A stretch of DNA of 64,000 nt, from positions 2,795,001-2,859,000 of the forward strand of contig JAPTHN010000011.1 in NCBI GenBank assembly GCA_026936325.1. Direction: 5' to 3'. The translations under genes were made by a program, and so were the position numbers. How positions within the stretch are numbered: the first letter of the stretch is position 1; the number at the start of each line of letters is the position of its first letter. Positions 23,247-34,100 of the stretch are shown here, one piece after another. The notes under the pieces are model-generated. The model made no database searches, was not told the DNA's origin, and was given only the letters and a program-made list of their open reading frames with translations. The DNA is from Platynereis dumerilii (Eukaryota > Annelida > Polychaeta > Phyllodocida > Nereididae).

Positions 23247-24195
23247 ATGTGATGATATTATCAGTCATCATAGTCACAATAAAAGAGCTGAATTACATGG
23301 TTTGTTGGATTACAATCGATCACATAGTTTATTTAAATAGTAAAGGCAAGTGATATTTTAGTCACCATAGTCACAGTAGGCATACTACATGTTTGGTACC
23401 AGTAAAATTCTAAAAATTTGGGTGTCAGAGATGCTATAATCAGTCATCATAGTCTCAATAAAAGAGCTGAAATACATGGTCTGTTGGAATACAATCGATC
23501 ACATAGTTGATATATAAAGTAAAAGGCAAGTGATCCTTTAGTCACCATAGTCATGGTAGGCCTAATATATGTTTTGTACCAGCAAAATTCTGAAAATTTG
23601 GGTGTCGGAAGTGATGATATAATCAGTCATCATAGTCTCAATAAAAGAGCTGAAATACATGGTCTGTTGGATTACAATCAATCACATAGTTGATATATAT
23701 AGTAAAAGGCAAGTGATCCTTTAGTCACCATAGTCACAGTAGGCCTAATATATGTTCGGTACAAGCAAAATTCTAAAAATTTGATTGTCAGAAGTGATGA
23801 TATAATCAGTCATCATAGTCTCAATAAAAGAGCTGAAATACATGGTCTGTTGGATTACAATCAATCACATAGTTGATATATATAGTAAAAGGCAAGTAAT
23901 CCTTTAGTAACCATAGTCACGGTAGGCCTAATATATGTTTTGTACCAGCAAAATTCTAAAAATTTGGGTGTCAGAGATGCTATAATCAGTCATCATAGTC
24001 TCAATAAAAGAGCTGAAATACATGGTCTGTTGGAATACAATCGATCACATAGTTGATATATAAAGTAAAAGGCAAGTGATCCTTTAGTCACCATAGTCAT
24101 GGTAGGCCTAATATATGTTTTGTACCAGTAAAATTCTAAAATTTGGGTGTCGGAAGTGATGATATAATCAGTCATCATAGTCTCAATAAAAGAGC

Positions 24196-24701
24196 TGAAA
24201 TACATGGTCTGATGGGTTACAAACGATCACATAGTCAATGTAAACAGTAAAAAAAAAGTGATCTTTTAGTCACCATAGTCACGGTAGGCCTAATATATGT
24301 TTGGTACCAGTAAAATTCTATAAATTTGGGTGTCGGAAGTGTTGATATTATCAGTCATCATAGTCACAGTAAAAGAGCTGAATTACATGGTTTGTTGGAT
24401 TAAAATCGGTCACATAGTTTATGTAAATAGTAAAGGCAAATGATATTTTAGGCACCATAGTCACAGTAGGCCTAATATATGTTTGGTACCAGCAAAATTC
24501 TAAAAATATGGGTGTTGGAAGTGATGATATCATCAGTGATTATAGTCACAATTAAATGGTTCAATTACATGGTCTGTTGGGTTACAATCAATCAAATAGT
24601 TAATGTAAATAGTTAATGGTTACTGATATTTTAGTCACCATAGTCACAGTCGGCCTAATTTATGTTTGGTACCATTAAAATTCTAAAAATTTGGGTGTCT
24701 G
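24196..24701 (+). repeat. Higher-order block, second copy
   Basis: Nearly identical partner of 22741-23246, eight units downstream. Both copies carry the rarer variants TTTTAGGCACC and GATATCATCAGTG, which confirms common origin rather than general array similarity. Confidence 0.8.
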
Positions 24702-27690
24702 AAGTGATATTATCAGTAATTGTAGTCACATTAAAGAGTGGAATTACAGGGTCTGTTGGGTTACAATCGATCACATAGTTTATGTAAATAATAAAAGGCA
24801 AGTGATATTTTTAGTCAACATAGTTACAGCAGGCCTAATATATGTTTGGTACCAGCAAAATTCTAAAAATTTGGGTGTCAGAGATGCTATAATCAGTCAT
24901 CATAGTCTCAATAAAAGAGCTGAAATACATGGTCTGTTGGAATACAATCGATCACATAGTTGATATATAAAGTAAAAGGCAAGTGATCCTTTAGTCACCA
25001 TAGTCACAGTAGGCCTAATATATGTTTTGTACCAGCAAAATTCTGAAAATTTGGGTGTCGGAAGTGATGATATAATCAGTCATCATAGTCTCAATAAAAG
25101 AGCTGAAATACATGGTCTGTTGGATTACAATCAATCACATAGTTGATATATATAGTAAAAGGCAAATGATCCTTTAGTCACCATAGTCATGGTAGGCCTA
25201 ATATATGTTTTTTACCAGCAAAATTCTGAATATTTGGGTGTCTGAAGTGATGATATTATCAGTCATCATAGTCTCAATAAAGGAGCTGAAATACATGGTC
25301 TGTTGGATTACAATATATCACATAGTTGATATATATAGTAAAAGGCAAGTGATCCTTTAGTCACCATAGTCACAGTAGGCCTTATATATGTTAGGTACAA
25401 GCAAAATTCTGAAAATTTGATTGTCAGAAGTGATGATATAATCAGTCATCATAGTCTCAATAAAAGAGCTGAAATACATGGTCTGTTGGATTACAATCGA
25501 TCACATAGTTGATATATATAGTAAAAGGCAAGTGATCCTTTAGTCACCATAGTCACAGTAGGCCTAATATATGTTCGGTACCAGCAAAATTCTAAAAATT
25601 TGATTGTCAGAAGTGATGATATAATCAGTCATCATAGTCTCAATAAAAGAGCTGAAATACATGGTCTGTTGGATTACAATCAATCACATAGTTGATATAT
25701 ATAGTAAAAGGCAAGTAATCCTTTAGTAACCATAGTCACGGTAGGCCTAATATATGTTCGGTACCAGCAAAATTCTGAATATTTGGGTGTCGGAAGTGAT
25801 GATATAATCTGTCATCATAGTCTCAATAAAAGAGCTGAAATACATGGTCTGTTGGATTACAATCGATCACATAGTTGATATATATAGTAAAAGGCAAGTG
25901 ATCCTTTAGTCACCATAGTCACAGTAGGCCTAATATATGTTCGGTACAAGCAAAATTCTAAAAATTTGATTGTCAGAAGTGATGATATAATCAGTCATCA
26001 TAGTCTCAATAAAAGAGCTGAAATACATGGTCTGTTGGATTACAATCAATCACATAGTTGATATATATAGTAAAAGGCAAGTAATCCTTTAGTAACCATA
26101 GTCACGGTAGGCCTAATATATGTTTTGTACCAGCAAAATTCTAAAATTTGGGTGTCAGAGATGCTATAATCTGTCATCATAGTCTCAATAAAAGAGCTGA
26201 AATACATGGTCTGTTGGAATACAATCGATCACATAGTTGATATATAAAGTAAAAGGCAAGTGATCCTTTAGTCACCATAGTCATGGTAGGCCTAATATAT
26301 GTTTTGTACCAGCAAAATTCTGAATATTTGGGTGTCGGAAGTGATGATATAATCAGTCATCATAGTCTCAATAAAAGAGCTGAAATACATGGTCTGTTGG
26401 ATTACAATCAATCACATATTTGATATATATAGTAAAAGGCAAGTAATCCTTTAGTAACCATAGTCACGGTAGGCCTAATATATGTTCGGTACCAGCAAAA
26501 TTCTGAATATTTGGGTGTCGGAAGTGATGATATAATCAGTCATCATAGTCTCAATAAAAGAGCTGAAATACATGGTCTGTTAGATTACAATCAATCACAT
26601 AGTTGATATATATTGTAAAAGGCAAGTAATCCTTTAGTAACCATAGTCACGGTAGGCCTAATATATGTTTTGTACCAGCAAAATTCTGAATATTTGGGTG
26701 TCGGAAGTGATGATATAATCAGTCATCATAGTCTCAATAAAGGAGCTGAAATACATGTTCTGTTGGATTACAATCGATCACATAGTTGATATATATAGTA
26801 AAAGGCAAGTGATCCTTTAGTCACCATAGTCATGGTAGGCCTAATATATGTTTTGTACCAGCAAAATTCTGAATATTTGGGTGTCGGAAGTGATGATATA
26901 ATCAGTCATCATAGTCTCAATAAAAGAGCTGAAATACATGGTCTGTTGGATTACAATCAATCACATAGTTGATATATATAGTAAAAGGCAAGTAATCCTT
27001 TAGTAACCATAGTCACGGTAGGCCTAATATATGTTCGGTACCAGCAAAATTCTGAATATTTGGGTGTCGGAAGTGATGATATAATCAGTCATCATAGTCT
27101 CAATAAAAGAGCTGAAATACATGGTCTGTTGGATTACAATCAATCACATAGTTGATATATATAGTAAAAGGCAAGTAATCCTTTAGTAACCATAGTCACA
27201 GTAGGCCTAATATATGTTTTGTACCAGCAAAATTCTGAATATTTGGGTGTCGGAAGTGATGATATAATCAGTCATCATAGTCTCAATAAAGGAGCTGAAA
27301 TACATGTTCTGTTGGATTACAATCGATCACATAGTTGATATATATAGTAAAAGGCAAGTGATCCTTTAGTCACCATAGTCATGGTAGGCCTAATATATAT
27401 TTTGTACCAGCAAAATTCTGAAAATTTGGGTGTCGGAAGTGATGATATAATCAGTCATCATAGTCTCAATAAAGGAGCTGAAATACATGGTCTTTTGGAT
27501 TACAATCGATCACATATATATATAGTAAAAGGCAAGTGATCCTTTAGTCACAGTAGGCCTAATATATGTTTGGTACCAGCAAAATTCTAAACATTTGAGA
27601 GTTGGAAGTGATAATATTATTAGTCATCATAGTCACAATAAAGAAAGTTGAATTATATGGTGTGTTGGGTTGCCATCAAAGACATAGTTA

Positions 27691-29946
27691 ATGTAAATAT
27701 CACAAGGCGATATATATCATGTGTGTGGGTTTGAAATCAGTAACATTCTCAAAATAATTTTCTAAAAAGCTAGACGAGTTACATGTATCACCAGAGTCAC
27801 AATACTACATGTAGTCATATGTGGCATTGCATTGACTATAGGTTTAGAATCAGCCACATTCACAACACTGACAGTTGCCTTGTCGACAAGGCAATATTTA
27901 GTCACCAAAGTCACAGAAAAGAAAGCCAACATTTATTGTAGTTGACTTTGGTATAACGGGAGGTTCACAATAGACATTAGTGTGGGTGGGGGTATGGGGG
28001 CACATACCCCCATATATTGTATATGTTCCCCCTGCCCCAACACTCGGTGCCTCTGATATGGAACTTAAAGAGTCTTGGTTGAAATATACAGTAAGTACAT
28101 CAAGGGCCCCTCCAGGAAAGTGCTGCCACCCCCCTCTGCTTAATTCTATTTCACCTGGTTGAAACAGTGGCATATTTAGGGGTGCCACAGGGCCATGGCT
28201 TCCCCCCTCAGGCCCAAAATTAACATGGAAGAGATAGGAAAAGCCGCAGAGCACCCTGTATTCACCCCATGTAATGCCCCCCCCCCCTCAGGTCATTTCT
28301 AGATACATCCCTGGAAATAGAAAAATCCGCCAAGTAAATCACTCTGTTGGACTGAGAAAGATCTGGTGATTTGAAAAGTACATATTCATTTATTTACTGA
28401 AATTTCACACATCTAGAATTATAGATGAAAACTATTGTCAATAAGACTGTTTTTGTTACTGTTGTGAGGGTTTAAGATGGGAGCTGACTGGGTATCTGAA
28501 AAATACCCTTGGATACACACAGAAAGTTACTTGTGTGTAGGCCTGATGACACAACATTAAATAAACAAGTACTATACAGGGGCAGATCAAGAAAATGTCA
28601 TACAGGGGGGGGGGGGGGTTACATAAAAGATATGGGAATTTAAGTTAGTTTTTTTTTACATTAAAAGCTACAGCCCTGGAGGGGGGTTGAGCCCCCTACA
28701 CCCCCCCTCTGGATCCGCTACTGCAATACATACAGACATGCGTAGTCTGTCATTGTAATATATATATATTATAGCCACAATATTGTGAATAATACAGTCA
28801 CAATGATCACTATTACTCTAATATCTCCATTAATATTATCTTTAGCTCACAAATTGTATTCAAAGTTCCGTTATTAAGTTAGCTGAGCTATCTGACAGAA
28901 AGATAAATTGTTAGCTGGTGGCTGTGTGTGAGACAGTTTCAAAATTGACAATCTATATTTGTCAAACAGACACATGTATGTGGTATTGGATTTAGAATAT
29001 TATTTTTTTTATTTAAATCACTGGATAATGCATTTTGTCACATGTATTTTTTGTACCGGCTATCAACACATGAACATTGTTTTTCATGCATAGGCTGTGA
29101 ATTATTGGGAGTGACCCCCCTGGTACCGCGTAACCAGGCTGACCAAGGGAAAGTTGGCCGGAATGTTTGAGGAGGGGGGAGGCACTATCCATAATAGATA
29201 ATTTTATTTTTTTTCTTAATTACATGTAACCTATACATAACAAATATAATAGGTATACATTATATATATAGACAAAGTAGACAGAAGCATGACAGTCACT
29301 GTACAGTCACGACAGTCACAGAGAAAGGTCACAATGATCACTGTGATTTTCTTGGAGGCTGGACTTAGTCATTTTGGACAGTTTTCTACCAGCGTGAGGT
29401 ACGTTACACGAACTATCCCGGTCGTTACACCACTTTGAAGCCTCACTGCTAAGCTGGTAATGGCAGCAGCACTGGAATTTAAGTTTTATGAGAAAGATGG
29501 GACCTGGTACTACAAAAATAAAATATATTTGCTCAACTGAATGTGGTTTTAGGGGTGACAAAATACACTTAGGTGACTTTTTCAATAGTCACACCAAGGT
29601 GTGACAGTCCGCTTTCGGATCTTTGCCCCCTCAAAACCAATAGTGGAATATTTTTCAAAAATCATCTGATATTTTTTTATTGTACCTCAAGGCATGAGAG
29701 ATGGTGTGAAATATTGATTCTTGCTGTGGGATGTTCTGGACAAAAATGCCAGCCTTCCAAAATAGAGTCTAAAATCTGGGGACCTTTTGAAACTCAATTT
29801 TTGGTCTTTTTTTAGCCTTTTACAGTGGAAACTGTGATTAAAAGTATCATTATATTTTTTTCTGATAGCCCTATCACAGTTCTTTCAGAAAATACAAAAA
29901 CCATGGAAATTGGATGATTCACTTTTATGCAGTGGTCATTTTAGTA
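27691..29946. other. Right flank inside the 10.3-kb unit, with probable small insertions
   Basis: Non-satellite sequence with C- and G-tracts. Two possible nested MITEs are visible. One is at about 28164-28312, with CAGTGGCATATTTAGGG at one end and, inverted, CAGGGATGTATCTAG at the other. The other is at about 28567-28735, with weakly matching ends near GGGGCAGATC and GGATCCGCTACTGC. Neither has a clear target duplication. No gene is supported. Confidence 0.4.
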
Positions 29947-29973
29947 TTGGCCCCACTTTTCAAATAAATGCCT
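29947..29973 (-). repeat. Right terminal inverted repeat
   Basis: Exact inverted partner of 19653-19679, followed immediately by AGTT. Confidence 0.85.
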
Positions 29974-29977
29974 AGTT

Positions 29978-30934
29978 GTGTCTGGGTCTCATTAGAAGCT
30001 GGGATGATGAGCAGGCCTCCCCTGCTACCATTCTCACAATGAAAACATTTGGTTGACTTTCACTCCATGGGAAGGTCTCAGCTATGGAGGGCCCTGTAAA
30101 CAAGTCTGGCTGAGATGGTTGGTTGCTGCTGGGAACTGTTTTAGGGGCGGCTGGATGCTGAGAACTTCACAGGAGTTGTTACATAACACTGCTTCACATG
30201 CCTACCCATGAACAGTTGAACTGGCTGGCCACGTGCCTCACTTACATATCAATTGAGCCTGTGTAGAGTGTTGTGATAGCACCACAAACACAAATTATGC
30301 CTGGGCTATGTGCTGGGCTATGTGGCAGCAGGGCTTCTCTCTGCACCCCAGTCTGGCCCGGCAACCCTGCAACACCCCTGTTCGACATGCCCCGGTGCAG
30401 GTTTGGAATACCTCCTGCATTGCTTCTGCATTGCTGTTGCAACAAATGAAGATGTGATGGAACTCAGACCGGTGCTAAATCCATCATTAGTGTTGTAACA
30501 ATTTGGCTTAGCGAGTTGGTGAAGTTCCTTTGCACGAGTTTGTTGCTAATCATCATAAACCACATCAGCTATTGGTTGAGGATCATCCACTACGTACTGC
30601 TCCTCTGACGTGGCTTTTGGTACAAAACTGTTGTTTTGGTGATTATGTGCACACATGTTTCAGAATGTTACTTAGTCCATGGAGTAATCATCTAGTCATG
30701 ATGGTTGTATTTCTGTATAGATAATTGTTTTCTAGATATTGTTTTCTAGATATGTCTGACATAACTCCTTATTCATTGGGAAATTCAGAGACTTTTTGTC
30801 GCTTGTACCTATGATTGTTTTTCTCTGAAAATATTCTATGTCCATGTGAATGCCAATAATTCAAGACTGTTTTAGTTTTTTTTCATCTTCAATCCGAGTA
30901 TTGACTAACCGTTATTTGCCTTTATGTTTTACAG
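29978..30934 (+). other. Sequence upstream of the first recognised SMOC exon
   Basis: No exon with a signal peptide or start codon was recognised. A pyrimidine-rich tract and TTTTACAG close the stretch at 30934 as a splice acceptor, so at least the last part is intron of the SMOC gene. An 18-bp direct repeat lies near 30725-30755. Confidence 0.6.
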
Positions 30935-31115
30935 AGACAATTCTCATACAGGAACGAACGGGAAGTAGGGTCATGTAAAGTGAACTGCACGAATGCCAGG
31001 GTGAGACCGGTCTGTGCCTCTGACGGACATACGTACCAACACAAGTGTGCCATCAGGAGGATCAGGAAGTGTGAGAAGAAGAAGATCAGGGTGGTGGCCA
31101 AAGGACAGTGTAGAG
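30935..31115 (+). CDS. SMOC exon: Kazal/follistatin-like domain
   Basis: The acceptor TTTTACAG precedes 30935 and the donor GGTACG follows 31115. The exon begins in phase 0 and ends in phase 1. The translation contains GSCKVNCTNARVRPVCASDG, then HTYQHKCAIRR and AKGQC. This is the Kazal pattern with the hallmark VCASDG-TY-C, also found in SMOC1/2 (RVKPVCASDGRSYESLC). The reading frame is open upstream of the cysteines, so the first residues (RQFSYRNERE) join an unseen upstream exon, expected to carry the signal peptide. Confidence 0.92.
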
Positions 31116-34100
31116 GTACGTCCAGAATCTCCATTTGTCATTTCTTGATCATGTTCGGCTGAAATTCGAAACTGATTTTTACCTGGCAAAATGGTCATTG
31201 CCAAATAATGCATGTGCAGAATAGGCGTTAAGATGTCACAGTAAGAGTTCTTTCTTGGGATTACAGTCTCTGAACTCCTGTTTTCCTCTCAGTAAAGTTT
31301 TAACATCACTTGTGTGTCCTAAATCTGATGCTTCAAGCCTGACACTGACAGATACCAACCTTTTAAATACCTGAACCTGCCTATGGGACTGGGCAATGGT
31401 GGCCTCATTTTCCAATTCAGTTTCTATCTTGTTCTTCAGTACATAATTCTAGTTTGTGATGTAATCTCATGTTTCTTGCCTTGGGGCTCATGATAATTTG
31501 CAAATAGGCGATGCTGAGTCAGCATTGCTGACCAGGAACCAAACTGCCTGATCTTAGGTCTCTTACAAGGCGAAGCTTTCGAAAGATGCGCATTGCGCAA
31601 GTTCCTCCCACCCAACGTTACCAAATAAAGTCCATTTCCAGCAGAACACTCATATTACAATGGGAGAAATATACTGATCGGTACATATAGGTGAAATAAT
31701 TACTTTTTATTTGTATTTCAATTATGCGTCAGAAAGCCGAAGATGAAATATTCCAAGACATGGGTTCTCTTTTTGGCAATCCAGTCATTATCATGTGCCA
31801 ATATCTAGAGCCTCTTTTAGGGAAACATTTTGATGTCTGTAAACAATTACACAATGTGCTTTCTCACCAAGAATTTGAGAACAGTTTCCAGATAACATGG
31901 GCTAGCTGAAGGTGAAGATTTGTAGTGCAGAGCCATTGATCTGGTAATGACTAATGTAGCCCTATCTGTGATACCAATTTACATTACACTACCTCTTAGT
32001 AACAAAGAGTTAACCTTTGCACTGCAGGCATGTAACTGACACACAGAAATGTGGGATATTTGTGTTGTTATTGTGGGTGGGCTTTTAAAGGCTAGTTGAT
32101 AGCAACAAACAGCTTGCTCTGATATCACTATCTGCCGGCTCAAAGAGTGACTAGGTACACTACCTGGCTGTTTTTGCCACACCTGGCTGTTTTTGCCACA
32201 CCTGGCTGTGTTTGCCACACCTGACTGTTTTCTTCAGCTTTTGAATACTTCTATTCTGGAAATATCTTGAATGCCATTAAAATATGTAGCCACATTACTT
32301 TAGTGTCTGTTAGTTCCCATCCCAAATACTTTCTCTTACCTCAAACTTTCTTAAAAAGATAGCGAAATCGAGAGTAAAATTGTTCCTCCTACTCAATGTT
32401 TTGTATGATTTAGTCAAGAAATGTTATCGTTCCTCTTCAACATCCAGTAATGAACAAAAGAAATATTTTATACCATTGAAAAGTGAACGACAACACATTG
32501 ATAGAACATTGAATTTTCAAATAAGCTTGGAGCTTAATTGGTACTTGGCACATTTTGACGTACTTGTACTCCAGGATCTTCTGTACTTGACCCCAGCCCT
32601 GGCCATTACCTGCTCACTTTGTATATAAACCAGGTTGAAACATGGGAACCTTTGGACTTTCAGATCTGGGAGGAGACGGAGCAGTAGGGACGAGTAAATG
32701 TCTAGAAGAAAGACGGCAAGCCTCAGAGACGCAGAGCAGACCTCGGGCGGGCAACTACATCCCTCTTTGTGAAGCGGACGGGTCGTATTCGGACGTCCAG
32801 TGTCATCGAGCTACAGGGTATTGGTGGTGCTGGTGTGTGACGGCCGATGGCAAACCTATTCCAAGGTCATCTGTAAGGGGGAGAAACATCAGTTGTAGAG
32901 GAACTAAAGGTGAGTTTCCATTGTGACAAGTCAACACCATCTGATCTCTTGGGATGTCTCAGACTTTTTCTATCTACATCATTATACTGTAATGATTGAT
33001 AACTTGATATGCCAATTCTGCCATATTATTTCATCGCCACCTGAAAAATGCCCGAGATTGCTTCACAATGCCTGTATTTAACCACAAACATTCAATCAAG
33101 GCCACTTTTCTCCTTAGGCAAGTCTAGAGGCAGGAAGAATAAAAAGGCGCAGACAGGTAATGGATATAATTAAGAGGCACTTCTTGCACTGTTTGGTTCT
33201 TGCTTCTGGCAATGGTCGTTCAGGATCCATCTGGATCATCCATTTGGATGCCTCAGCCGGACTGTTTAGTTTCACTTTGAAATTCAAATCACTGTTTAGT
33301 TAGAAGCACCCATCACTGCATTGTCTGTCGGTAGCGGGTATGTCTTTTACCCTTGCTGTCCCGTCTGCCGTAGAGTTTCTGTTTAATTAAGGTGATTAAA
33401 GGTAAGGTGTCACACTAGATTCACTACGTCTAGCATTACCAGTTATGTAGGTTTGCACTCTTAAGGTTTATTCTTTCTTATAACGTACTGTAGTTGATTT
33501 TAGTTGCACTGTTGTTACATAATTCCACTGATTTCCTCATGGACGGTCTGTCTGTGAATTCACACTGCACTTGTTTTGGTTTTGGTATCCAATTTTAATC
33601 TGTCATGACTTGCATATAAGCATATGTTTCCTCTTCTGACACAGTAATAGCTTTATTGTATTTGTATGAGATTTTTCCTTAGGTTGCAGTCCCGCAGAAC
33701 GGTCGCAGTTCAACACGCAACTCATCCGTTTGTTTTCCGAAGAATTCGCCAGGATTCCCAAACCCACTCCGCCCAGATATCCAGGAGCCCCAAGAGGTAA
33801 TGTCTGAGGATCTCAACGACTGTGCTTTGAATATAAAACAAGACATTTTATAATATATATAGTAAAACTATAAAACAATATGTGTATCAATTATCACCAT
33901 TGCTTAGTTATTGTCAGTGCTGCGAAAGTTGTCGTTATGGATAGTCTCCTCATATTTTCATTATTGCAATGTTAACATATTTTGAATAGGCCCACATATA
34001 TAGCAGTAAAAGTTCAGGCTCCTGCAAGTACAGCACAGCAGCCGCATGAATAACTAGCCGTGCTGTGTTACTAATAGGCTTACCGATCCAATCAGAGTCC

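Larger units (their letters stand above)
20340..27690. repeat. 183-bp satellite array, about 40 copies
   Basis: Successive copies of GAGCTGAAATACATGG are 183 bases apart in the right half (for example at 26748, 26931 and 27114). The unit holds two related half-motifs, AGTCACCATAGTCAC and AGTCATCATAGTCTC, about 85-98 bases apart. This suggests an ancestral unit of about 91 bases that doubled. The left copies (20340-22000) are diverged and the right copies nearly identical. The last copy decays after 27540. Short open frames are repeat translations. Higher-order periods are visible (see the 506-base block below and a 549-base trimer near 26741/27290). Confidence 0.93.
19653..29973. mobile_element. 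10.3-kb unit with terminal inverted repeats, filled by satellite DNA
   Basis: The first 27 bases (AGGCATTTATTTGAAAAG then TGGGGCCAA) are repeated exactly and inverted at 29947-29973. Weaker similarity continues inward: AAGTGAATC is inverted in both ends, and AAGGTCCCCAG recurs deeper. AGTT stands just outside each end (19649-19652 and 29974-29977), as a 4-bp target duplication would. The interior has no transposase-sized open frame; it holds the 183-bp satellite and later insertions. I read it as a giant non-autonomous DNA transposon that amplified a satellite. The alternative is two inverted copies of a small repeat that happen to flank an array; the AGTT pair argues weakly against that. Confidence 0.65.
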
